48,198 nt of DNA from DATKZS01 sp035527835 [NCBI: bacterium]. GTDB taxonomy: Bacteria; RBG-13-61-14. The stretch is from contig DATKZS010000046.1 of the NCBI GenBank assembly GCA_035527835.1, positions 1-48,198 of the forward strand, read 5' to 3'. The notes under the pieces are model-generated. The model was not told the origin of the DNA, did no database searches, and saw only the letters and a list, made by a program, of their open reading frames with translations. The first letter of the stretch is position 1. Every line of letters starts with the position of its first letter. A program made the position numbers and the translations under genes. Shown piece by piece: positions 17,734 through 25,360 of this stretch.

Positions 17734-18606
17734 ATGCCGAGGTCCAAGTTTGCGTATGTCATTTTGCTATCAGCTCTCTCCGTCACCGCCTTCGGGCAAG
17801 GCCGGCCTCCATCGCCCTGCCCTACTCCGCCCGCCGCCGGACAGCCGGCCTATAAAGAGATCACCGTCACCGATCCCGGCTCGCTCACCGGCCGCGTCAG
17901 CTTCAAGGGCCAGTACGCGCCCATGAAGTGGAAGGTGATAAAGGACCGCGATTGCTGCGGAGACACCGTCATTGACGAGAGCCTGGTGGCCTCGCCTCAG
18001 GGCGGCCTGCAATACGTGGTCGTGAGCATTGACGACATCAGAGAGGGCAAGGCCCTGCCCTACGCCATCAAGGAAGTGGCCAACAAGCAATGCCGCTACC
18101 AGCCGCACGTCGAGGTCCTCACCCTCTGCGACAAGCTCATGATCACGAACCGCGACCCCATCCTCCACAACACCCACGCCTACATCGGGCCATCCATATA
18201 CGAGCCGGTAAAGCCGGAGAAGACCAAGGACGGACTCTGGGTCGTCTCCGAACAGCAATACGCGCAAGGCCCGGCCACGGCGCAGGGGCCCATGGTCGCC
18301 TTCACCACCCTCTTCAACCTGGGACTGCCCACCCAGGACTTCATGCCCAAGAAAACCATGCGCGAGCCCGGACTCATCACCCTGAAGTGCGATGCCGGCC
18401 ACACCTGGATGACCGGCTACGTCTGGGTCAAGCCCCACCCCTACGCCGCCGTCACCGGCCCCGACGGCGAATTCCTCATCACCGACATCCCGGCCGGGGA
18501 ATACACCGTCACCTTCTGGCACGAGGCGCTAGGCGTCCAGCAACAGAAGGTCACTATCAACAAGGGAGAGAAAACGACCGTGAATGTCACCTATACCTTG
18601 AAGTAA
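17734..18606 (+). CDS. Exported cupredoxin-like protein with CarboxypepD-like domain
   Basis: A 290-residue protein with a Sec signal peptide (residues 1-22, ending TAFGQ). The middle has a possible type 1 copper site: His in LHNTHAY and, further on, KCDAGHTWMTGYV, giving Cys, His and Met at +4 and +7. The C-terminal part (YAAVTGPDGEFLITDIPAGEYTVTFWHEALG) is a carboxypeptidase-regulatory-like beta domain often joined to such plastocyanin-like modules. It is the first gene of the cytochrome operon, behind a strong GGAGG site and 16 bases ahead of the Rieske gene, so it may be a periplasmic electron carrier of the complex. Copper binding is inference. Confidence 0.65.
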   Translation: MPRSKFAYVILLSALSVTAFGQGRPPSPCPTPPAAGQPAYKEITVTDPGSLTGRVSFKGQYAPMKWKVIKDRDCCGDTVIDESLVASPQGGLQYVVVSIDDIREGKALPYAIKEVANKQCRYQPHVEVLTLCDKLMITNRDPILHNTHAYIGPSIYEPVKPEKTKDGLWVVSEQQYAQGPATAQGPMVAFTTLFNLGLPTQDFMPKKTMREPGLITLKCDAGHTWMTGYVWVKPHPYAAVTGPDGEFLITDIPAGEYTVTFWHEALGVQQQKVTINKGEKTTVNVTYTLK

Positions 18607-18622
18607 TAATCAGGGAGCACCC

Positions 18623-19168
18623 ATGGATAAATGCGAGGAAAAGAAGACAGCGACACATGCGGGGGAGTGGACCGAGCGCGCCGGCCACCTCTGGGTCCGC
18701 CGCGGCGTGCTCACCTCCCTGGGCTGGGGCGGAGTGGCCGTGTGCTCGTGCGCCGCGATTGGAGCGCTGGCTCGCTTCGGGTATCCGCGCGTGCTCTTTG
18801 AGCCGCCCACCGCGTTCAAGGCCGGCTTCCCGGACGACTACCAGGTGGGCGAGGTCAGCACCCGCTGGATCCCGACCCACCGCGTCTGGATCGTGCGCGA
18901 GGCCAAAGGCTTTTACGGCCTGTTCGCGAGCTGTACCCACCTGGGCTGCACCCCGGGCTGGCTCTCCGCCGAGCAGAAGTTCAAGTGCTTCTGCCACGGC
19001 TCCGGCTTTCACAAGGACGGCGCCAATTTCGAAGGCCCCGCGCCCCGCCCGCTCGAGCGCGTCAACATCGTGCTCGCGGACGACGGCCAACTGATCGTTG
19101 ACACCGGCGTCCGCTACCGCGCCGAAAAGGGCGAGTGGGACCGGCCGGGGGCTTTTCTCAAGCTCTGA
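18623..19168 (+). CDS. Rieske [2Fe-2S] protein of a cytochrome b6-type complex
   Basis: A 181-residue protein with an N-terminal membrane anchor (residues about 28-52) and a C-terminal Rieske domain. The cluster ligands are Cys104, His106 (CTHLGC), Cys122 and His125 (CFCHGSGF); Cys109 and Cys124 would form the usual disulfide. The region before the anchor includes WVRRGVL, compatible with Tat-dependent insertion. It takes one electron from quinol and passes it to a c-type cytochrome. Next in the operon, separated by a hairpin repeat, is the cytochrome b gene. Confidence 0.93.
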   Translation: MDKCEEKKTATHAGEWTERAGHLWVRRGVLTSLGWGGVAVCSCAAIGALARFGYPRVLFEPPTAFKAGFPDDYQVGEVSTRWIPTHRVWIVREAKGFYGLFASCTHLGCTPGWLSAEQKFKCFCHGSGFHKDGANFEGPAPRPLERVNIVLADDGQLIVDTGVRYRAEKGEWDRPGAFLKL

Positions 19169-19176
19169 ACAGGGGA

Positions 19177-19262
19177 TTAACCGCAGAGACGCGGAGAACG
19201 CAGAGTTTTGTTTTAGAAAAAATCGTCTTCTTCTCTGCGTTCTCTGCGTCTCCGCGGTTAAA
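19177..19262. repeat. Hairpin repeat, 8/9-spaced family, copy 3 (inside operon)
   Basis: Inverted repeat with arms of about 28 bases; units GCAGAGAC, GCGGAGAAC and GCAGAG keep the 8/9 spacing. It occupies nearly all of the gap between the Rieske and cytochrome b genes, two subunits of one complex. Confidence 0.88.
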
Positions 19263-19288
19263 AAATATCTAAAAGTTCGGAGGCCGGC

Positions 19289-20071
19289 ATGTCCCGGAAA
19301 AATGAACAGCGTCCCTCCCTGATCGCCCGCATCACCGCCTCATCCCTGTGGAAGAGCGTGTTCCGCCACGGCTACGACGACACGCCCGTGAACCGGCTGA
19401 AGCAGGTCCGCGACAATGTCTGGCTCCACCTCCACCCCACCAAGGTCCGGCGCGGCGCCGTCGAGCTCCGCTATACCTGGTGCGCCGGGGGCGTCACCTT
19501 CCTCCTCTTCCTCGTCACCGTCGTCACCGGCGTGGCCCTCATGTTCTACTACCGCCCCACCGCCGAGTACGCCTACGCCGACATGAAATACCTCGACTTC
19601 GACGTGCCGTTCGGCATGTTCATCCGCAACATGCACCGCTGGGCCGCGCACGCCATGGTCATCTTCGTCATGCTCCACATGTTCCGCGTCTTCCTCACCG
19701 GCGCCTACAAGCCGCCCCGCGAGTTCAACTGGGTCGTCGGTGTATTCCTCCTCCTCCTCACCCTGCTGCTCTCCTTCACCGGGTACCTCCTCCCCTGGGA
19801 CCAGCTCTCCATGTGGGCCGTAACCGTGGGCACCAACATGGCCCGCGCCACCCCCTTCATCGGCGCCGAAGGACCCTTCTCCGGCGTCATTGGCGTAACC
19901 CCGAAGAACGACGTGGCCGCGCTCATCATGGGCGGAACCACCGTGGGACCGCCCACCCTGCTCCGCTTCTACGTCCTCCACTGCCTCCTCATCCCCCTCG
20001 CCGCCGCGGGAGGCATGGCCCTCCACTTCTGGAGGATCAGGAAGGACGGAGGCATCTCGGGGCCGTTGTGA
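19289..20071 (+). CDS. Cytochrome b6-type subunit (N-terminal half of split cytochrome b)
   Basis: A 260-residue membrane protein with four transmembrane helices. The two pairs of haem ligands are HRWAAH...LH (14 apart) and LHCLL...LH (15 apart); the 14/15 pattern is that of b6 rather than bc1 cytochrome b. Cys in [10 protein letters not shown] aligns with the Cys of b6 (CLGGITL) that binds the extra haem c_i covalently, so a third haem is likely. [13 protein letters not shown] and [13 protein letters not shown] are also b6-like. The C-terminal half is a separate gene 126 bases on, after a hairpin repeat. The product oxidises or reduces quinones in the inner membrane. Confidence 0.93.
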   Translation: MSRKNEQRPSLIARITASSLWKSVFRHGYDDTPVNRLKQVRDNVWLHLHPTKVRRGAVELRYTWCAGGVTFLLFLVTVVTGVALMFYYRPTAEYAYADMKYLDFDVPFGMFIRNMHRWAAHAMVIFVMLHMFRVFLTGAYKPPREFNWVVGVFLLLLTLLLSFTGYLLPWDQLSMWAVTVGTNMARATPFIGAEGPFSGVIGVTPKNDVAALIMGGTTVGPPTLLRFYVLHCLLIPLAAAGGMALHFWRIRKDGGISGPL

Positions 20072-20090
20072 AATGATTGAGAGGGATGAA

Positions 20091-20174
20091 ACCGCGGAGA
20101 CGCAGAGAACGCGGAGATTTAGGAAATTAAAAATGAGAAAAATTCTTCTCTGCGTTCTCTGCGTCTCCGCGGTT
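20091..20174. repeat. Hairpin repeat, 8/9-spaced family, copy 4 (inside operon)
   Basis: Inverted repeat with arms of about 29 bases; units GCGGAGAC, GCAGAGAAC and GCGGAG. Its right arm is almost identical to that of the copy at 19177. It separates the two halves of cytochrome b. Confidence 0.88.
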
Positions 20175-20197
20175 AACAAAATCTTACGAGATACTGC

Positions 20198-21049
20198 ATG
20201 CAAAATTTTTTGCGCATATTGACCAAGCCCGACAACATCCCCATCGCCGCGATGATCCCCTTGTTCATCCTGGCCCTGGCCTGGGCCTGGATGCAGCAGG
20301 GGCGGAGGGAAGAGCGGGCGGAGACGGAGGCGGACAAGGTCCACTCCTGGCCCTACCTCACCCGCGTCGAGTTTTTAGCCGCGGTCCTGGCGATGGTCGT
20401 GCTCGCTCTCTGGAGCATCACGATTGACGCGCCGCTGGAGCAGGCCGCGAACCCCATGGTCACGCCCAACCCGGCCAAGGCCCCCTGGTATTTCCTCGGC
20501 CTCCAGGAGCTGCTCGTTTATTACGACCCCTGGATCGCCGGCGTCATCATCCCCACCCTTATCATCATCGGCCTCGCCGCCATCCCGTATCTCGACATGA
20601 ACGAAAAAGGCTCGGGCCGCGTGAGCCTCCGCGAGCGCCCCTTCGCCGTGGCCGTGTTCCTGTTCGGATTCTTCGTCCTCGGCTTGGGCCTCATCGTCTT
20701 CGGCGTGTTCTTCCGCGGGCCGGGCTGGAGCTTCTTCTGGCCGTGGCAATACTGGGACCCGAACCTGGCCGTGGCCCCCGCCAACATAGATCTGCCGGAG
20801 GCGCTCGGCGTGAAAAGCCGCGAGGGCATTTTCATCCTGGGCGGAGCACTGGTCATCGGCTGGTACTCCCTCGGCATTCCCTTCTACCTCTTGTTCCGCA
20901 AGCGGCCGTTCCTGCAGAAGCTGGGCTGGTTCCGCTACGGCATCGCGGCCTTCCTGCTGCTCGCCATGACCGCCGTGCCCATCAAAATACTTCTCCGCCA
21001 CCTCTTCAACATCAAATATGTATGGGTCACGCCATGGTTCAATTTTTAA
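20198..21049 (+). CDS. Cytochrome b C-terminal half (subunit IV-like), extended
   Basis: A 283-residue membrane protein, much longer than the roughly 160 residues of b6f subunit IV and with about six hydrophobic segments, so extra helices have been added at the C-terminus (GIFILGGALVIGWYSLG and GIAAFLLLAMTAVP). The quinol-site PEWY motif is replaced by APWY in NPAKAPWYFLGLQELL. The region between the helices (RGPGWSFFWPWQYWDPN) is rich in aromatic residues. It completes the split cytochrome b encoded just upstream. The start at ATG 20198 lacks a strong ribosome site. Confidence 0.88.
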   Translation: MQNFLRILTKPDNIPIAAMIPLFILALAWAWMQQGRREERAETEADKVHSWPYLTRVEFLAAVLAMVVLALWSITIDAPLEQAANPMVTPNPAKAPWYFLGLQELLVYYDPWIAGVIIPTLIIIGLAAIPYLDMNEKGSGRVSLRERPFAVAVFLFGFFVLGLGLIVFGVFFRGPGWSFFWPWQYWDPNLAVAPANIDLPEALGVKSREGIFILGGALVIGWYSLGIPFYLLFRKRPFLQKLGWFRYGIAAFLLLAMTAVPIKILLRHLFNIKYVWVTPWFNF

Positions 21050-21051
21050 GA

Positions 21052-21108
21052 GGTGGGCGGGACACTCCTGTCCCGCGGCGTCGGCCCGACAAGAGTGTCG
21101 GGCCCACC
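21052..21108. repeat. Hairpin repeat, GGGACACTCCTGTCCC family, copy 1
   Basis: Outer arms GGTGGGC and GCCCACC enclose two smaller palindromes, GGGACA-CTCC-TGTCCC and CGACA-AGAG-TGTCG. A second copy, with GGTAGGC and GCCTACC as outer arms, lies inside the element at 23604-23755. This copy fills the gap between the subunit IV and octahaem cytochrome genes. Confidence 0.85.
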
Positions 21109-21128
21109 AATCCATATGCGAGGCTCAC

Positions 21129-23468
21129 GTGACTAGGACCGGCCGTCCCGTGGAACGGCGCGGCTACGCCGGCTGGTTCTTCATCGTAAGCCTGGCCCTG
21201 GTCCTGGTCACGGTCTGGGCCGTCTACAACGAGACGGTAACTAGAAGGCCCTGGAAAAAATATCAGCGCGAGTTCTTCGCCATGGAGCTTGCAAGCATCG
21301 AGAGCGAACTGGCCGCGGCCAGGAAATCGCTAGAAAGCGCCGCCACCGGAGCGGAGCGCGAAAAACTCGAGGCGGATTATGACCAGCTCCGGCGCCGCCG
21401 CGACCAGCTTATTTCCACGCGGCCGCAGATTCAGCAGATCGTGGTCCCGGGTCTCGGCGCGGTGGACCGCTGCGGCACCTGCCATCTGGCCCTCGAGCGC
21501 CCGGGCCTTGACGGGCCCGGGATCAAGGAGCCGTTCCGCACGCACCCGGACCTGGACACGCTGCTCGGCCACAACCACCCGCCGGAAAAATTCGGCTGCA
21601 CCATCTGCCACCGCGGCGAAGGCCCGCAGACCAAGGGCATCGGCCGCCGGCCGTTCGACCACGGCCGTAGCGACCCGTACTGGGACCGGCCCATGCTCCG
21701 GCCGCCGTTCACCGAATCCTCCTGTGGGCCCTGCCATTACGAGGAATGGGAGCTCGAGCGCGCGCCGGCGCTGAACCGCGGCAAACAGATTTACGCGGAC
21801 CTGGCCTGTTACGCCTGCCACCTCACCTCCGGCTTTGAAAAGGGACGCCGCATGGGCCCGAGCCTTCTATCGCTCTCCGCCAAGATCAACCCGGACTGGC
21901 TCCTGGCCTGGCTTCGCCGCCCCCGCGACCTCCGCCCCCGCACCCGCATGCCCAACTGCTGGCCGGGCGCCGTGGACCGGGAGGGAAAGACGCGCGCCGG
22001 CTCGGAGGAGGCCGCCACTCGCGACGCCGAGGTCAAGGCCATTGCCGCGTTCATCCTCGACGCCGGCGACGCCGCCATGCCGTTGGAGTTCACGAGCGAG
22101 CTGCCCGGCGACACCGCGCGCGGCCGCTCGCTATTCATTGACCGCGGCTGCCTGGGCTGCCACCGCCCGGCCGCGCTTAACCTCCCGCCGCTCGCCTCCC
22201 AGGCGTCGCTCACGGATTATGGTCCCGATCTTTCCGACGTCGGTTCCAAGACCTCGCCGCAATGGATCGCCGCGTTCCTCTCAAATCCCAGCGCCTTTTT
22301 CCGCGAGACCAGGATGCCCGACATGCGCCTCTCCGGGCAGGACATCTCCGACCTTTCCTCTTTCCTGGCCACGCTCACCCATCCGGGCCTCGCCCCGGCG
22401 CCTCCCGTCCTCAAGGCGCCGGACCCGATCGAAAAAGGGCGCGAGCGCGCGGCCTATTTCGGCTGCGACAACTGCCACGAGCTCAAGGGATTCGAGGCCA
22501 CCATCCGGGTCGGCCCCGAGCTCGACGGCTTCGGCGACAAGCCGCCCGCGCAGCTCTCCTTCGGCGATACCGTCACCGACCCCGCGGCCCAGACCTGGCC
22601 CAACTGGACCCGGCTCAAGCTGGAAAATCCACGACTCTTCAACACCTCCAACATCACCCTCAAGATGCCCGACAACGAGCTTATGCCCGAGGAGATCACG
22701 GCCCTCATGGTCTATCTGCAAAGTCTCGCCGCAGTCAAGGTTAACCCGGATTACGTCCGTCGCCTCTCTCCCAACCAAAGCGGCGAGGCCGCGGGCGCGA
22801 GGCTGCTCCGCGAGTACAACTGCCGCGGCTGCCACCTGATCGAAGGCCAGGGCGGAGACGTGCGGCTCTTGATCCGCGATCCCGGACTCGTGCCGCCCGA
22901 CCTCACCGGAGAGGGCGCCAAGATCCAGCCCGCTTGGCTCTTCCAGTTCCTGAAACAACCCGTCACCCTCAGGCCCTGGCTCAAGATGCGGATGCCGACC
23001 TTCGGCTTCACCGACCTGCAGGCCAACCTCCTGGTGCGCTACTTCATGGCGCGGTCCCGGGAAGAGGACCTGTTTGTCGAGGTCCCGCTCGAGCAGACGC
23101 CGGAGCTGATGGCGCAGACCGCGCAGGCGTTCGTCACCTTGAAATGCCTGCAATGCCATCAGCTCACGGTCGGGCCGGAGATCAAACTCTCGGACCTGGC
23201 GCCCGACATGGCGCTGACCCGCTACCGGCTCCGGCCGCAATGGGTCACGGACTTTGTCCTCGATCCGCAGCGGCTGATGCCGGGGACCAAGATGCCGACG
23301 TTTTTTCCGTTGGAGGACGACGAGGACCCGAACAGCCTGGCCACGCCCCTGCCATCCTGGCTCCGCGGCAATCCCCGCGCCCAGATCCGGGCGGTCACGG
23401 AATATCTGTACCTGTTGAAGTCGCAAGACGCGCTCGCGGTCCCGGACCAGAAACCGCAGGCCCCATAG
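21129..23468 (+). CDS. Membrane-anchored octahaem cytochrome c
   Basis: About 779 residues from GTG 21129, which has GAGG 5 bases ahead; the frame is open further back but only through a repeat. One N-terminal transmembrane helix (residues about 13-33) is followed by a charged, coiled-coil-like stretch and then the periplasmic part. Eight CxxCH haem sites are visible in order: CGTCH, CTICH, CGPCH, CYACH, CLGCH, CDNCH, CRGCH and CLQCH. Repeated modules with TRMP or TKMPTFF give possible Met ligands, as in the trihaem protein of the molybdoenzyme operon. It is the last gene of the cytochrome operon and probably takes the place of cytochrome f/c1, accepting electrons from the Rieske protein. Confidence 0.9.
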   Translation: MTRTGRPVERRGYAGWFFIVSLALVLVTVWAVYNETVTRRPWKKYQREFFAMELASIESELAAARKSLESAATGAEREKLEADYDQLRRRRDQLISTRPQIQQIVVPGLGAVDRCGTCHLALERPGLDGPGIKEPFRTHPDLDTLLGHNHPPEKFGCTICHRGEGPQTKGIGRRPFDHGRSDPYWDRPMLRPPFTESSCGPCHYEEWELERAPALNRGKQIYADLACYACHLTSGFEKGRRMGPSLLSLSAKINPDWLLAWLRRPRDLRPRTRMPNCWPGAVDREGKTRAGSEEAATRDAEVKAIAAFILDAGDAAMPLEFTSELPGDTARGRSLFIDRGCLGCHRPAALNLPPLASQASLTDYGPDLSDVGSKTSPQWIAAFLSNPSAFFRETRMPDMRLSGQDISDLSSFLATLTHPGLAPAPPVLKAPDPIEKGRERAAYFGCDNCHELKGFEATIRVGPELDGFGDKPPAQLSFGDTVTDPAAQTWPNWTRLKLENPRLFNTSNITLKMPDNELMPEEITALMVYLQSLAAVKVNPDYVRRLSPNQSGEAAGARLLREYNCRGCHLIEGQGGDVRLLIRDPGLVPPDLTGEGAKIQPAWLFQFLKQPVTLRPWLKMRMPTFGFTDLQANLLVRYFMARSREEDLFVEVPLEQTPELMAQTAQAFVTLKCLQCHQLTVGPEIKLSDLAPDMALTRYRLRPQWVTDFVLDPQRLMPGTKMPTFFPLEDDEDPNSLATPLPSWLRGNPRAQIRAVTEYLYLLKSQDALAVPDQKPQAP

Positions 23469-23512
23469 AGCCGCCTGATATTTGACCAGGCACGAATAAA
23501 TGAAATTCTTAT

Positions 23513-23595
23513 TTCACACAGAGGCACAGAGAACACGGAGAAAAAATCAAAGAAAAATAAAAATATTCTCTGTGCTCTCCGTGTCTCGGTGCGAA
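23513..23595. repeat. Hairpin repeat, 8/9-spaced family, copy 5
   Basis: Inverted repeat with arms of about 30 bases using a CACAGAG variant of the unit (CACAGAGG, CACAGAGAA, CACGGAG), still spaced 8 and 9. The arms match with a few substitutions. It follows the octahaem cytochrome gene. Confidence 0.85.
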
Positions 23596-23603
23596 TCTAA
23601 TCT

Positions 23604-23755
23604 CTTACTAATGGGAGCGGGGAATATTGGACAGTGTCGTCATGGTAGGCGGGACACTCCTGTCCCGCATTGCTCGCGTCCATGCGGAGGCCGCCCGACA
23701 AGAGTGTCGGGCCTACCTCTTTATTTGTCCACTATTTGTCGCTCCCATTAGTAAG
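23604..23755. repeat. Nested inverted-repeat element, 152 bases
   Basis: A perfect 16-base terminal inverted repeat (CTTACTAATGGGAGCG and its complement) encloses a second copy of the GGGACACTCCTGTCCC hairpin (23644-23718), giving a hairpin within a hairpin. There is no open reading frame of meaning inside. It resembles a small non-autonomous element; no clear target duplication was seen. Confidence 0.8.
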
Positions 23756-23786
23756 GAGCATGAATAGAGCTAATGGAGGGTAACCA

Positions 23787-25064
23787 ATGAGGCGAAAAAA
23801 ATTTCTTGGCATCGCGGCGCTCGCCGGCCTCGCTCTGCTCACGCTGGGCACGGGCCTGAATCCGGACGAGGAGTTCAAGCTCATCCTCACCTGGCAAAAG
23901 CCCGATCCCTATCCTCCGCCCACGCTTGCCGGCATGCAGATCGAGACGCTCTCGCGCCTGCTCGACTCCGGCAACCTGCAGTGGTACATGCCGCGGCCGG
24001 AGAAAGACAAGTGGGAGGCGGTGGTGGGTCTCAAGGTCCACGCTCCGCCCCAAGCGGTATGGGACGTGCTCACGGACTACCCGGCCCTGTGCCGCATCAT
24101 GCCCGACACTTACCTCGCGTGTGAGACCGAATACCGCCGCGGCCACGAGGTCAAGAACAACCAGAAGGGCCAGACCACCGTGATCAAGTTCGCCTACAAG
24201 TACGACATCATTGACATCGTCACCGAGGACCCGCCCTATCACCATCACGTGCTGACCATCGCCGGCCTCGACAAGCGCGAGCTCGACGTGGTCCTGGTCC
24301 CCGTCAACAACGGCGCCGAGACGCTCCTCTTCATGCGCTACTACCTCAACATGGCGGCGCTGGGATACTCCATGCAGGCCGTGCTCGCCGTCATGCCCAT
24401 GGTCGAGCCGCCCACCGCCGTCGGCGCCGCCAACTACCACTCCCGGGCATACAAGAACGAGGCCGAGAGCCGCGTGGGCGATAAGGCGCCCCCCGAGCCG
24501 CGCCCCCTCGATTTCACCGGCCTCGACCTGCCTACCCTCAAAATCATCAATGACCACGGCGGCGGGCTCATCCGCGAGACCCCGCAAGGCAAGATCATTG
24601 ACGCCATCGCCTTCTCCTTCATCGCCGCGCCGCCCGCCCGGGTCTGGGACGTCCTCGTTGACTTCGACCACTACCCGGAAATCTTCTCCGGCTCCGAATG
24701 CAAGGTCGAATCAAGGCAGGGCAACCAGGTAACCGTGCTCGAAAAGACCTCATCATTCTCCGTCCTCATCTTCTCCTTCGGCTACGAGCTCCACGCCCGC
24801 TACACCCTGGACCCGCCGTATCACCTGAGCTATACAGCCATTGACGGCACCTATCAGGGCAGCCACGGCGATTTCCGCATCGTCCCCATCGAGGACGGCA
24901 AGCAGACGCTGCTCTTCCACCGCGCCGGCATCAACCTGGAAAAGGACAACGGGCTCACCGCCCAAATCGCCAAGTCCGGCGCCTTCCCGCTGGAGAACAT
25001 GATGGACATGATGGGAGCGCAATCGGCCCTGGCCCACGTCAAGCTGGAGGCGGAGATAAAATAA
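23787..25064 (+). CDS. Exported tandem START/SRPBCC-domain protein
   Basis: A 425-residue protein with an N-terminal signal-like segment (MRRKKFLG then a hydrophobic run to about residue 20). Two START/polyketide-cyclase-like domains follow, about residues 75-225 and 265-425. Each opens with an alternating strand and the pattern APPxxVWDVLxD(Y/F) (HAPPQAVWDVLTDYPAL and AAPPARVWDVLVDFDHY). Domains of this fold bind lipids or other hydrophobic molecules in a long groove. A periplasmic carrier is the simplest idea. A GGAGGG site precedes the ATG. It lies alone downstream of the cytochrome operon, separated by repeats. Confidence 0.75.
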   Translation: MRRKKFLGIAALAGLALLTLGTGLNPDEEFKLILTWQKPDPYPPPTLAGMQIETLSRLLDSGNLQWYMPRPEKDKWEAVVGLKVHAPPQAVWDVLTDYPALCRIMPDTYLACETEYRRGHEVKNNQKGQTTVIKFAYKYDIIDIVTEDPPYHHHVLTIAGLDKRELDVVLVPVNNGAETLLFMRYYLNMAALGYSMQAVLAVMPMVEPPTAVGAANYHSRAYKNEAESRVGDKAPPEPRPLDFTGLDLPTLKIINDHGGGLIRETPQGKIIDAIAFSFIAAPPARVWDVLVDFDHYPEIFSGSECKVESRQGNQVTVLEKTSSFSVLIFSFGYELHARYTLDPPYHLSYTAIDGTYQGSHGDFRIVPIEDGKQTLLFHRAGINLEKDNGLTAQIAKSGAFPLENMMDMMGAQSALAHVKLEAEIK

Positions 25065-25127
25065 TAGGGCCAAGCTGGTGGAAGAAGGGCAGAGGCAAAC
25101 ACGGACAGATGCCGGAGCGAAGGCTTT

Positions 25128-25340
25128 AATTCAGCGCCAACGGCGCGATATTCCCCAGCCTGGGGCGTAAGCCCCAGGAAAGCGTCGGAGGAATCCTTTT
25201 AAGCACTGAAGGCGCGACATAATAAGAGCTCGTTATCAAGTTCTATTATGCCGCGCTGACAGCGCTCCAATAACGTATTGATATCGCGTTCCTGGGGTTC
25301 ACACCCCAGGCTCGGGAATATCGCGCTTTCAGCGCTAATT
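25128..25340. repeat. Large nested hairpin, about 213 bases
   Basis: Outer arms of about 50 bases pair imperfectly (left begins AATTCAGCGCC; right ends GGCGCTAATT-like), each holding its own small palindrome around CCCCAGG. An inner hairpin lies at about 25201-25267. The element fills the space between the convergent START-domain and C45-peptidase genes and could act as a two-way terminator, though no T-run is obvious. Confidence 0.75.
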
Positions 25341-25360
25341 CGTCAGCCGCTCAATGTCAT

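Noticed and set aside
23500-23751. Short frames with CVLCVSAV- or RDTPVP-like peptides
   Set aside because: They are translations of the hairpin repeats themselves, as are those at 19098-19322 and 47935-48180.
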